Origin: Shewanella halotolerans
GTDB lineage: Bacteria; Pseudomonadota; Gammaproteobacteria; Enterobacterales; Shewanellaceae
Assembly: GCF_019457535.1 (NCBI RefSeq)
Contig: NZ_CP080417.1
Span: forward strand, 1,674,001 to 1,738,000
Direction of reading: 5' to 3'
Length of the DNA stretch: 64,000 nucleotides
Part shown: positions 1-7,636 of the stretch, piece by piece
How the letters are laid out: every line of letters starts with the position of its first letter
Numbering within the stretch: position 1 is the first letter of the stretch
The notes under the pieces: generated by a model
Database searches by the model: none
Seen by the model: only the letters and a program-made list of their open reading frames with translations
What the model was told of the DNA's origin: nothing
Program-made: the position numbers and the translations under genes

Positions 1-2
1 CA

Positions 3-2360
3 TTCTCTGAGCGCTCAGGTAGCTCTGCTCAGTCTCAAGCAACAATCAACCTACGTGGTGCTGGTTCAAGCCGTACCCTAGTTCTGATCGATGGTAAGCG
101 TTTCCCAGGTTCACCTACTCTAGGTGGTTCTTCTGCTAACCTTAACGCCATCCCTATGGCAGCGGTTGAGCGTATTGAAATTCTAACCGACGGTGCTTCT
201 TCTACTTACGGTTCTGACGCGATTGCTGGTGTTGTTAACATCATCATGAAGAAGAACTTCCAAGGTATCGAATTCAACGTTGGTGGCGGTTCACGTGACC
301 GTGATGGCGGCCTGACAAGTAAAGAATTCTCTGTGGTTGCTGGTTATGAAATGGACAAGGGTAACATTACCTTTGCATTCGACCACCAAGACCGTAAGGG
401 TATCGCTGACGGCGACCGTGCTTTCTCAGCTCCTTGGATGCGTGACCTGAACGGTGACGGTGAAATCCAGGCTTACAGCGAAACTGATGGCTGGTCTATC
501 TATGGTGCAACCATTGCTTCTCCAGACTTCTCAGAAGCTCAAGCTTCACCACTTTGTGATGACTTAGCAGCACAATACGGCGACAACGTATTCAAGACTG
601 TTAAAGCTGACGATGACTGGGGCCCAGGTTCAACTTACTGTATGTATGCATACGGTAACGTTTCTTACAACAAAGCTTCTGTTGACCGTAACACTGTATA
701 TGTAGATGCAAACTATGAAATCGCTGAAGATGTAGAGTGGTTCGGTCGCATCATGTTCACTCAGAACAACTCTTTCGGTCGTTATGCACCTCCAGCTGCT
801 GCTTGGAACAATATGTCTGCCGATAACCCACATAACCCTTACGGCGAAGAAACTAAAGGTTACTTCCGTTGGGTTGGTATCGGTACTCGTGACGGTAACG
901 TAGATGACTACAACCAAGATTACCTGACTGGTCTTCGTGGTTCTATCAGCGCGTGGAACGATGCGACTTGGGAATTCTACTACCACTACAACAAGGCCGA
1001 TAACAAGTCTATCGGTGAATACTACCTGAGCTACTCTGGTCTTGCTTACAACGAAGCTAACGGAATCGATCTAGGTTCTGAAGCCGGTGTAAACAACATG
1101 AAGGCCACTACTCTGACTCAAGACCGTGCTACCTTCCACCAGTACAATGCTGGTATCGGTTTCGATGCATTTGAACTGCCAGGTGGTGCTGTTGCGCACT
1201 ACTTCGGTATGGAGTACTTCGAGCAAGATTTCGCTTCTATCTATGACGCGCAATCTGAAGCGGGTCTGATCGGTGGTAGCGCCGGTAACTCTGCTGGCGG
1301 CGACCGTCAAGTATGGGCTGCATTCTATGAAGCGGCTATGCCTCTGACTGACACCATCGAACTGAACATCGCAGCTCGTTACGATGATTACAGCGATTTC
1401 GGTAACAACGTAGCGCCTAAGGCATCTGTCCGTTGGCAAGCTCTGGATAACTTAGTTGTACGTGCTTCTTACTCTGAAGCGTTCCGCGCACCAGCTCTGG
1501 ATCAGCTATATGCTGCAACCACTTTCAGTGCTGATGACGGTACTGACTACCCATACTGTGTATCTAACGGCATTGCTGATTGTCCAGAGAAGCAATACGA
1601 TACTTACATCCGTGCTAACAAGGACCTAGGTCCTGAGACTTCTGAGTACATCAACTTGGGTCTTGCATGGGATATCGTAGATAACTTTGGTATTAAGGTT
1701 GACTACTTCGACCTGAAGATTGATGACGTTATCAGCCGTCGCTCTATCACTAACGTAATGCGTGGTATTGCAAGTGGTAACCTGGCTCCATCTGATACCT
1801 TCTACGTAGTTCGTGCTCCAGGTGAAGCAGGTAAACTAGGTAAGGCATTAGAAGTTGGTACTGGTTATGGCAACAGCGATAAGCTACAGATCAAAGGTAT
1901 CGACGTTGGTCTAAACGGTAACTTTGAAACTGATTTCGGTGACTTCGGTATCGCATGGACTAACAGCTTCGTTCTTGAGTATGTTGAAGAAGTTGAAGGT
2001 GGTTCAGGAGCAATCGACACTGCTGGTTGGTCAGGACAGCCTGAGTACAAGTCTGTATTTACTACTACTTATACAATGGGTGACCACCGCGTATCTTGGA
2101 ACATGAACTACACTGACAGCACTTACGAGTCAAGCAAGTCAGTTGGTGACACTATTGTTCCAGAAGGTAGCTTAGATTCATGGTTGATCCACAACATCAG
2201 CTACACCTATGATGCAGGTTCTTTCGGTGCAATTATGCTAGGTGTTAACAACCTAACTGACGAAGATCCTGTTCTATCTTCAGACGGTAAGTTCGAAAAC
2301 GCTGACCTGTACAACAACTATGGCCGCGAATACCGCGCAAGCTACACTCTGAAGTTCTAA
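3..2360 (+). CDS. TonB-dependent outer-membrane receptor (5' truncated by window)
   Basis: The frame is open from base 3, so the start and signal peptide lie before the window. The first visible residues form the end of a plug domain: INLRGAGSSRTLVLIDGKR, then VERIEILTDGASSTYGSDA and IAGVVNIIMK, the classic pattern of TonB-dependent receptors. The rest is a 22-strand-type barrel with many aromatic/Gly strands, and it ends in TLKF, the terminal-Phe signature of outer-membrane barrels. The substrate cannot be read from the sequence; receptors of this type in Shewanella transport siderophores, haem, oligosaccharides or peptides. Codon use is strongly biased (GGT, CGT, AAC, TTC, TCT), suggesting high expression. 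A terminator follows directly. A TonB2 operon able to energise it starts 1.6 kb downstream on the same strand. Confidence 0.95.
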   Translation, partial: FSERSGSSAQSQATINLRGAGSSRTLVLIDGKRFPGSPTLGGSSANLNAIPMAAVERIEILTDGASSTYGSDAIAGVVNIIMKKNFQGIEFNVGGGSRDRDGGLTSKEFSVVAGYEMDKGNITFAFDHQDRKGIADGDRAFSAPWMRDLNGDGEIQAYSETDGWSIYGATIASPDFSEAQASPLCDDLAAQYGDNVFKTVKADDDWGPGSTYCMYAYGNVSYNKASVDRNTVYVDANYEIAEDVEWFGRIMFTQNNSFGRYAPPAAAWNNMSADNPHNPYGEETKGYFRWVGIGTRDGNVDDYNQDYLTGLRGSISAWNDATWEFYYHYNKADNKSIGEYYLSYSGLAYNEANGIDLGSEAGVNNMKATTLTQDRATFHQYNAGIGFDAFELPGGAVAHYFGMEYFEQDFASIYDAQSEAGLIGGSAGNSAGGDRQVWAAFYEAAMPLTDTIELNIAARYDDYSDFGNNVAPKASVRWQALDNLVVRASYSEAFRAPALDQLYAATTFSADDGTDYPYCVSNGIADCPEKQYDTYIRANKDLGPETSEYINLGLAWDIVDNFGIKVDYFDLKIDDVISRRSITNVMRGIASGNLAPSDTFYVVRAPGEAGKLGKALEVGTGYGNSDKLQIKGIDVGLNGNFETDFGDFGIAWTNSFVLEYVEEVEGGSGAIDTAGWSGQPEYKSVFTTTYTMGDHRVSWNMNYTDSTYESSKSVGDTIVPEGSLDSWLIHNISYTYDAGSFGAIMLGVNNLTDEDPVLSSDGKFENADLYNNYGREYRASYTLKF

Positions 2361-2395
2361 GAGTAAGCTAATAGTTTTAGTATAAATATCTGATA

Positions 2396-2422
2396 AAAAG
2401 GCCCTATTTAGGGCCTTTTTTT
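2396..2422 (+). terminator. Rho-independent terminator of the receptor gene
   Basis: The sequence AAAGGCCC-tatt-GGGCCTTTTTTT forms a 7-bp GC-rich hairpin followed by a T run, about 36 nt after the receptor stop codon. It covers the first in-frame ATG of the next gene, which argues for the later start of that gene. Confidence 0.9.
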
Positions 2423-2470
2423 ATGGTATTAATAAAAGCCGATAACAAAAACGACAAAAGGGCGAGCATT

Positions 2471-3430
2471 ATGAGCCATCATTGGGACGAATACTGGCTA
2501 CAGGGACATCTGACATCTTTTGGTGACAGTTTTTCTGGCAATTACTCTGGCGTGCTAGAGACAAATTGGCATCAGGATTTTAATGCCTTAGCAGATAACT
2601 TTAAGGTGCTGGATCTCGCTACTGGCAACGGGGCACTACCGCTGCTATTGAATCAACATTTCAAAGGCGCTAATAAGAAAGGTGAAGTAATAGGTGTAGA
2701 CCTTGCCCAAATAAACACTAATTTAGACGCGTTAGCGTTAAATGAGGAGGTGAGGGTATCACTGCTTTCCCACATAGATTGTTCGTGCTTGGCTTTTGAG
2801 GACAATAGTTTTGACCTAGTTATCTCTCAATATGGTATAGAGTACTCTGATTTAGCCCTTTCCATTCCGGAGGCGATTCGTGTGCTTAAGCCCGGAGGTA
2901 GACTTAGTTTGGTGACGCACCATAGCCGTTCGATGATCATTAATCGTAACCGGCGAATATTGAATGTTGTCAGTCAGCATTCGATCACCAAAGTATTCGA
3001 GACCATGGAATCGCTCATTTTGCAGATGGGCTCGCTTATCAACGCAGAAGATGTTCAGCGCATCAAGCAAGATACCGAGTGCGAGCGATTGCGCCACCAA
3101 TTGAATCAGGAGATTTCAACCCTGGCTCAGTCCGATGAGGAAGGACTGAAGGACAGTGAGTTGCTTACCTATGTGGCGAGCCTTTTTCAACAAGGTCTCT
3201 TTTGGCCCTTGGCAAAGAAGCAGCAATATCTAATATTTGCTCGTCAGCAGATTGAAACATTAAGAGATCGTCTCGGCGAGCTTGTCGAAGCATCTTTAGA
3301 TGAATTGGCACTTTCAGCCATGTTAGCTAATCTAATTGAACTGGGTGCGAACTTAAGCAGCATTAACCAGATTGAAGACAACGAAGGTCAGATATTGGGT
3401 TGGAAGATTGTCATAAATAAAACTATCTAG
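2471..3430 (+). CDS. Class I SAM-dependent methyltransferase
   Basis: A protein of 319 residues if it starts at the ATG giving MSHHWDEYW. An upstream ATG at 2423 lies in the T tract of the preceding terminator, and GGGCGAG just before 2471 can serve as ribosome site. Motif I VLDLATGNGALP is at residues 46-57, the acidic motif II VIGVDLAQ at 73-80, FDLVISQYGIEY at 114-125 and VLKPGGRLSLV at 138-148, so the Rossmann-like SAM-binding core is complete. The C-terminal half is helical and without a recognised domain. No neighbour points to the substrate. It stands alone between a terminator and the TonB2 leader; codon use is ordinary, unlike both neighbours. Confidence 0.8.
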   Translation: MSHHWDEYWLQGHLTSFGDSFSGNYSGVLETNWHQDFNALADNFKVLDLATGNGALPLLLNQHFKGANKKGEVIGVDLAQINTNLDALALNEEVRVSLLSHIDCSCLAFEDNSFDLVISQYGIEYSDLALSIPEAIRVLKPGGRLSLVTHHSRSMIINRNRRILNVVSQHSITKVFETMESLILQMGSLINAEDVQRIKQDTECERLRHQLNQEISTLAQSDEEGLKDSELLTYVASLFQQGLFWPLAKKQQYLIFARQQIETLRDRLGELVEASLDELALSAMLANLIELGANLSSINQIEDNEGQILGWKIVINKTI

Positions 3431-3512
3431 TATCTGCGGGACTCAATTCGCTATATGTATAAAAGATGTTTCAGATAGACCACGTGGTAATACCAGCACA
3501 ACATAATTTGAT

Positions 3513-3524
3513 GCAAACGTTTGC
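3513..3524. promoter_or_regulatory. LacI/PurR-type operator-like palindrome
   Basis: GCAAACGTTTGC is a perfect 12-bp palindrome with the central CG and flanks typical of LacI/PurR-family operators. It lies about 420 bp before the TonB2 operon and 80 bp after the methyltransferase stop, so its target is uncertain. Confidence 0.35.
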
Positions 3525-3538
3525 GATAAAGTTATTTG

Positions 3539-3554
3539 GTTAACAATATGTTAA
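3539..3554. promoter_or_regulatory. ArcA-like direct repeat
   Basis: GTTAACAATATGTTAA contains two GTTAA elements 11 bp apart, the arrangement known for ArcA-P sites. A further run GTTAACT-GTTAATT-GTTGATT (7-bp period) lies at 3603-3623. The assignment is by motif resemblance only. Confidence 0.35.
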
Positions 3555-3731
3555 TGGTTTGCTCTGTTTTTGTTGTGGTGTTTATCTGATTAAAATCATA
3601 TGGTTAACTGTTAATTGTTGATTAAGTCGGCTCATGCGAATTAGATTTGTAAATATTGACTTGTTTGAAAAAACACCTCTTGTGTTATTTTCAGCCCCTA
3701 AGAGCTTTTTCTGCTAGTTTTAGCCGTTTCC

Positions 3732-3766
3732 AAATGTTGACACAGGTCAACATTTTGTGAAATGAT
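3732..3766 (+). promoter_or_regulatory. Putative TonB2 operon promoter inside a perfect dyad
   Basis: AAATGTTGAC-acag-GTCAACATTT (3732-3755) is an inverted repeat with 10-bp perfect arms. Its left arm and loop contain TTGACA (3737-3742), a consensus -35, followed 18 bp later by AATGAT (3761-3766), a 4/6 match to -10. A protein bound to the dyad would cover the -35 element, so it looks like an operator overlapping a promoter. Confidence 0.45.
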
Positions 3767-3775
3767 GCCTGCGGG

Positions 3776-3797
3776 TCTACACCTTGATTGGTGTAGA
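3776..3797 (+). promoter_or_regulatory. 5'-UTR stem-loop before the TonB2 operon
   Basis: TCTACACC-ttgatt-GGTGTAGA has 8-bp perfect arms and a 6-nt loop. It would fall near the 5' end of a transcript from the promoter at 3737-3766. No T run follows, so it is more likely a stabilising or regulatory hairpin than a terminator. Confidence 0.4.
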
Positions 3798-3932
3798 AAA
3801 GGGAAGATAATAACTAACAATCACAAGAGAAATGCACACTTATGGTGGCGGAATTCATGCAAATATAAGCAGAAAACCCGTGTTACCAATAAGTTAAACC
3901 TTTTATTTTTCACTTCAAATTGGTTGGGAACT

Positions 3933-4715
3933 ATGTCCAAGGTAAGCAATAGAACTAAAATCGCTACGGCGCTCATTGGCGCGCTGGCCTTAGCAGGCAG
4001 TAACTTAGTGGTTGCCGATCCACTTTCTGATGTTCAGAAAGCGGATGCGAAAATTCATGCAGATGCAGCCGCATCTCAAAAGAAAGTTGATAAGTATTAC
4101 GATCAAGCGCAAGACATGGCGTTTGAATATGGCCAAGTTGCAGACACTCGTGAGTCAACTAAGTCATACAACGATTATGTAGCTGGCCTGGTAGCAGACC
4201 AAGAAGCCACCATGAAGCTTATTCAAGAAGACATCAACGGTGTTGATAAGCTACGTCAAGGCGTTGTACCGCTAATGTTCAAGATGGTTGATGCACTAGA
4301 GCAGTTTGTTGCTCTGGATCTGCCATTCAACAAAGAAACTCGTGAAGCCCGTATCAAGCGTCTTCGTGAAACCCTAGATACCGCTAACGTAACATTGGCT
4401 GAAAAATACCGTCTGATCCTTGATGCTTATAACATCGAGCGTGAATATGGTTCTAAGTTGAATGTTGAAACCGGTAAGCTGCAACTTGACGGTAAAGAGA
4501 TCCTGGTAGATTTCATCAACTTCGGTCGCGTTGCCTACTATGCACAAAGCCTAGATCAAAAGTCTGCATGGATGTTCAATCCTGAGACAAAAGCATGGGA
4601 TAAGCTAGAAGATAGCTATCTACGTAACATTACTAAAGCAATTCGCCAGGCTCGTGGCCAGGGTGCTCCAGATATGTTCGCGTTACCAATCCCAGCTGCG
4701 GAGGCTGCACAATAA
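3933..4715 (+). CDS. DUF3450 periplasmic protein, first gene of the TonB2 operon
   Basis: 260 residues starting MSKVSNRTKIATALIGALALAG..., with a signal peptide cleaved near VVADPL. The mature protein is almost wholly helical and charged (coiled-coil-like up to about residue 110), as in DUF3450 proteins, which precede ttpC-exbB-exbD-tonB in Vibrio and Shewanella. Its exact job is not established; by context it is a periplasmic accessory of the TonB2 complex. The start at 3933 is preferred over 3762 because it places the signal peptide at the N terminus. Its stop overlaps the next ATG by one base (TAATG), so translation is probably coupled. Confidence 0.85.
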   Translation: MSKVSNRTKIATALIGALALAGSNLVVADPLSDVQKADAKIHADAAASQKKVDKYYDQAQDMAFEYGQVADTRESTKSYNDYVAGLVADQEATMKLIQEDINGVDKLRQGVVPLMFKMVDALEQFVALDLPFNKETREARIKRLRETLDTANVTLAEKYRLILDAYNIEREYGSKLNVETGKLQLDGKEILVDFINFGRVAYYAQSLDQKSAWMFNPETKAWDKLEDSYLRNITKAIRQARGQGAPDMFALPIPAAEAAQ

Positions 4716-6070
4716 TGAAAAAGTTAATCTCTACAGCAATCGTTGCTGCAAGTCTGTCTTTAACTGCTGGCATGGTGAGCGCTGCTGATGCGCCTAAGAA
4801 CATTGACCAGCTACTTAAGCAAGTTCAAACCGATCGTGCTAACGCTGCTAAAGTAAACAAGAAGCGTGAAGCCGAGTTCCAAGCCGAGCGTGGCGATAAA
4901 GCTGCACTGCTAAAGCGTGAAAAAGCGGCGCTAGCGGCTGAAGAACAACGCGGTAAAGATCTTTCTCAAGCATTTGCCGATAACGAGCGTAAAATTGCTC
5001 AGTTAGAAGAAGACCGTAAGATTGCTCAAGGTGACTTGGGTGAGATGTTCGGTGTTGTTAAAGGTGAAGCCGGTGATTTCGCTGGTAAGCTTGTTTCATC
5101 AAACGTAAGCGCTCAGTTCCCTGGTCGTGATGCTTTCATCGCTGAGCTAGGTGCACGTAAAGAACTGCCAAAAATCGAAGAGCTAGAGAAGTTCTGGGAA
5201 GAGCAGCTATTCGAAATGGCTGAGTCTGGTAAAGTGGTTACTTTTGACGGTGCCGTAACTGGTATCGACGGTAACGTTCACAACACCAAGATCACTCGTG
5301 TTGGTGCTTACAACCTGCTAGCAGATGGTCAATATGTTGTTTATAACGCCGATCTAGGTCTGGTTCAGCAGCTTTCACAACAGCCTGGTAGCGAGCAAGT
5401 TGCCAGCGTTAAAAACTTTGAAGGTCAAACTTCTGGCGTTCACAAGCTGTTCGTTGACCCTGCACGTGGTGTACTGCTAAACGTGTTCACTCAGAAGGCA
5501 ACTATCGAAGAGCGTATCGAAGCCGGTGGTACTATCGGTTACATCATCATCGGTCTGCTTGTTCTTGGTGCCCTGATCTCTATCGAGCGTCTGGTTACTC
5601 TGTATGTTGTTGGCGCGAAAGTTAACGCACAACGTAAGAACATCGACAACCCAGGTAACAACCCACTGGGTCGCGTACTTAAGGCATACCACGACAACAA
5701 AGATGTTGACGTTGAAACGCTTGAGCTGAAACTTGACGAAGCGATTCTGAAAGAAACTCCAGCACTTGAGACTCGTATCTCTATCATCAAGGTGCTAGCG
5801 GCTATCGCACCTATGATGGGTCTACTGGGTACAGTAACAGGTATGATTGCAACCTTCCAAAGCATCCAGCTATTCGGTACTGGTGATCCTAAGCTAATGG
5901 CTGGTGGTATCTCTATGGCACTGATGACGACCGTACAAGGTCTGGTTGCTGCACTGCCACTAATGCTAATGCACGCTATCGTGATTGCACGTAGCAAGTC
6001 AGTTGTTCAAGTACTTGAAGAGCAAAGTGCGGGTATCGTTGCCGAGCACGCTGAGAAGAGGAACGCCTAA
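4715..6070 (+). CDS. ttpC: TtpC-type MotA/TolQ/ExbB proton-channel protein with long periplasmic domain
   Basis: 451 residues, about twice the length of ordinary ExbB. A signal peptide (MKKLISTAIVAASLSLTAG) is followed by a Lys/Glu-rich coiled coil (about residues 25-110) and a further periplasmic part. The C-terminal third carries the ExbB channel: a membrane segment near 273-296 (YIIIGLLVLGALISIE), then IAPMMGLLGTVTGMIATF and a last segment around LMTTVQGLVAALPLMLMHA. This is the architecture of TtpC, required with TonB2 in Vibrio. It probably couples the proton channel to the periplasm during energised uptake. The stop overlaps the start of the next gene by one base. Confidence 0.88.
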   Translation: MKKLISTAIVAASLSLTAGMVSAADAPKNIDQLLKQVQTDRANAAKVNKKREAEFQAERGDKAALLKREKAALAAEEQRGKDLSQAFADNERKIAQLEEDRKIAQGDLGEMFGVVKGEAGDFAGKLVSSNVSAQFPGRDAFIAELGARKELPKIEELEKFWEEQLFEMAESGKVVTFDGAVTGIDGNVHNTKITRVGAYNLLADGQYVVYNADLGLVQQLSQQPGSEQVASVKNFEGQTSGVHKLFVDPARGVLLNVFTQKATIEERIEAGGTIGYIIIGLLVLGALISIERLVTLYVVGAKVNAQRKNIDNPGNNPLGRVLKAYHDNKDVDVETLELKLDEAILKETPALETRISIIKVLAAIAPMMGLLGTVTGMIATFQSIQLFGTGDPKLMAGGISMALMTTVQGLVAALPLMLMHAIVIARSKSVVQVLEEQSAGIVAEHAEKRNA

Positions 6071-6597
6071 TGATGCTATACCTGATGGACATCTGGGATT
6101 CCGTCAGGGGCTTCATGGCCTCCGGGGGCGACGTCCTCTGGTTGGTTGCGGCAGTGCTATTCCTCATGTGGGTGTTAATGCTTGAGCGCTATTGGTATCT
6201 CAATCTGATTGCGCCAAAAGAGCACAAAAACATTATCACCGCATGGGACAAGCGAGAGGATTCAACCTCTTGGCATGCACACCGTATCCGTGAAGCTTGG
6301 GTATCCCAAGCGAAACAAGATATGAATGCTCGTATGCTGATTATCAAAACCTTAGTAGCCATCTGTCCAATGATCGGTCTACTAGGTACCGTAACCGGTA
6401 TGATACAGGTATTCGATGTGATGGCAGTTCATGGGACGAGTAATGCTCGTATGATGGCAGCTGGTATTTCAATGGCAACCATGCCGACAATGGCGGGAAT
6501 GGTCGCAGCGTTATCGGGAGTATTCTTTAGTACTCGCCTAGACGCCAAGATGAAAATCAGTATGGAAAAGCTAAAAGATAGCCTGCCACACCACTAG
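6070..6597 (+). CDS. exbB: ExbB2 proton-channel subunit
   Basis: 175 residues with three membrane segments: WLVAAVLFLMWVLMLERYWY near the N terminus, ICPMIGLLGTVTGMIQVF in the middle and MATMPTMAGMVAALSGVFF near the end. The GLLGTVTGM signature of MotA/TolQ/ExbB is intact. With ExbD it forms the inner-membrane proton channel that powers TonB. Two adjacent ATGs are available; the first overlaps the ttpC stop. Confidence 0.93.
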   Translation: MMLYLMDIWDSVRGFMASGGDVLWLVAAVLFLMWVLMLERYWYLNLIAPKEHKNIITAWDKREDSTSWHAHRIREAWVSQAKQDMNARMLIIKTLVAICPMIGLLGTVTGMIQVFDVMAVHGTSNARMMAAGISMATMPTMAGMVAALSGVFFSTRLDAKMKISMEKLKDSLPHH

Positions 6598-6610
6598 AGA
6601 GAGATTGAAC

Positions 6611-7015
6611 ATGGCACGTAAAAAGCATTCAAGTATAGAAGAAGAAGCGCAAATTGATATGACACCGATGCTCGACATCGTGTTTATCATGTTGATCTTC
6701 TTTATCGTAACAACGTCGTTCATTAAGCCATCTGGTCTTGACTACAACAAGCCAGAGGCTTCTCAAGCGACAACTCAGAAGTCGGCAAACATCTTTATCG
6801 GTGTGAGCAAGACAGGCGTAATTAAGATGGAAAACCGTCAGGTTGATATCGAGCGTGTAACAGCAAACGTTGAGCGTATGTTGGCTGAATCACCAGAAGC
6901 GGCTGTATTGATCGAAGCTGATAAAGAAGCTGAACACGGCATTGTTGTAAAGGTTATGGACAATGTGAAGAAAGCTGGAATCAACAAGATTTCGGTATCA
7001 GCGGGGAAAGACTAA
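6611..7015 (+). CDS. exbD: ExbD2 biopolymer transport protein
   Basis: 134 residues from MARKKHSS. The single membrane segment follows QIDMTPMLDIVFIMLIFFIV, which carries the conserved Asp of the ExbD/TolR proton pathway and the D-x-TPMxDxxF family motif. The periplasmic part is short and ends at the usual length. ATG 6611 has GAGAGAG just upstream, better than the TTG at 6605. It is the partner of ExbB2 in the channel and is followed at once by tonB. Confidence 0.93.
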   Translation: MARKKHSSIEEEAQIDMTPMLDIVFIMLIFFIVTTSFIKPSGLDYNKPEASQATTQKSANIFIGVSKTGVIKMENRQVDIERVTANVERMLAESPEAAVLIEADKEAEHGIVVKVMDNVKKAGINKISVSAGKD

Positions 7016-7016
7016 T

Positions 7017-7634
7017 ATGCTGAGAGGAATAGTATCATTATTAATTGGTGGTGCTGTTACTTTCGCCCTGTTTGTTTTCATGGCCTTCTTGGTCAGTGGC
7101 GGCGCGAAACGCGCCGACACTGCGACTGAATCTCCGGTTATTGAGATCAGTATGGATAAACAGGATACGAAAGTGCAGGACAAGCCTAGGGTCAAACCTA
7201 AGCCACCTACACCACCTGAGCAGCCACCTTTACCAGATACGCCACCGCCTGATAGCTCATCAGACATAGACACCAACATGTCTTTCAACATGAGTGGTGT
7301 AGTAGCGGGTGCCGCATCTACCGGCTTCAAGCTGGGTAACATGATGACTCGTGACGGTGATGCAACACCTATCGTTCGTATCGAGCCACAGTACCCGATT
7401 GCTGCAGCACGTGACGGTAAGGAAGGTTGGGTACAACTTAGTTTTACCATCAACGAACTTGGTGGTGTAGAAGATGTGCAAGTGATCAACGCCGATCCTA
7501 AGCGTATCTTCGATAAAGAAGCTAAGCGTGCACTGAAGAAGTGGAAGTACAAGCCAAAAATTGTTGACGGTAAAGCCCTTAAGCAACCTGGTATGACGGT
7601 ACAACTAGACTTTAAACTTGATGGAGGCAAATAG
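7017..7634 (+). CDS. tonB: TonB2 energy-transducing protein
   Basis: 205 residues: an N-terminal membrane anchor (IVSLLIGGAVTFALFVFMAF), a Pro/Lys-rich spacer (KPRVKPKPPTPPEQPPLPD) and a C-terminal TonB domain beginning IVRIEPQYPIAAARDGKEG with the YP motif that contacts receptor TonB boxes. It spans the periplasm and transmits energy from ExbB/ExbD to receptors such as the one at the window start. Its length is typical for TonB2, shorter than TonB1. It starts one base after the exbD stop. Confidence 0.94.
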   Translation: MLRGIVSLLIGGAVTFALFVFMAFLVSGGAKRADTATESPVIEISMDKQDTKVQDKPRVKPKPPTPPEQPPLPDTPPPDSSSDIDTNMSFNMSGVVAGAASTGFKLGNMMTRDGDATPIVRIEPQYPIAAARDGKEGWVQLSFTINELGGVEDVQVINADPKRIFDKEAKRALKKWKYKPKIVDGKALKQPGMTVQLDFKLDGGK

Positions 7635-7636
7635 AG

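Larger units (their letters stand above)
3431..3932 (+). other. 502-bp leader/promoter region of the TonB2 operon
   Basis: No credible gene is seen here. The region is A/T rich and dense in symmetric elements: ACCACGTGGT at 3479-3488, GCAAACGTTTGC at 3513-3524, GTTAA direct repeats at 3539-3554 and 3603-3623, a 10-bp perfect inverted repeat at 3732-3755 and a hairpin at 3776-3797. An in-frame extension of the next gene back to 3762 exists, but it lacks the signal peptide logic of the start chosen at 3933. No convincing Fur box was found. Confidence 0.6.

Noticed and set aside
3802..3820. Fur-box-like GATAATAACTAACAATCAC in the TonB2 leader
   Set aside because: Only about 12 of 19 positions match the Fur consensus, which A/T-rich DNA reaches by chance.
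3762..3932. 57-codon N-terminal extension of the DUF3450 protein
   Set aside because: It would bury the signal peptide that starts at 3933, and it runs through the leader hairpin.
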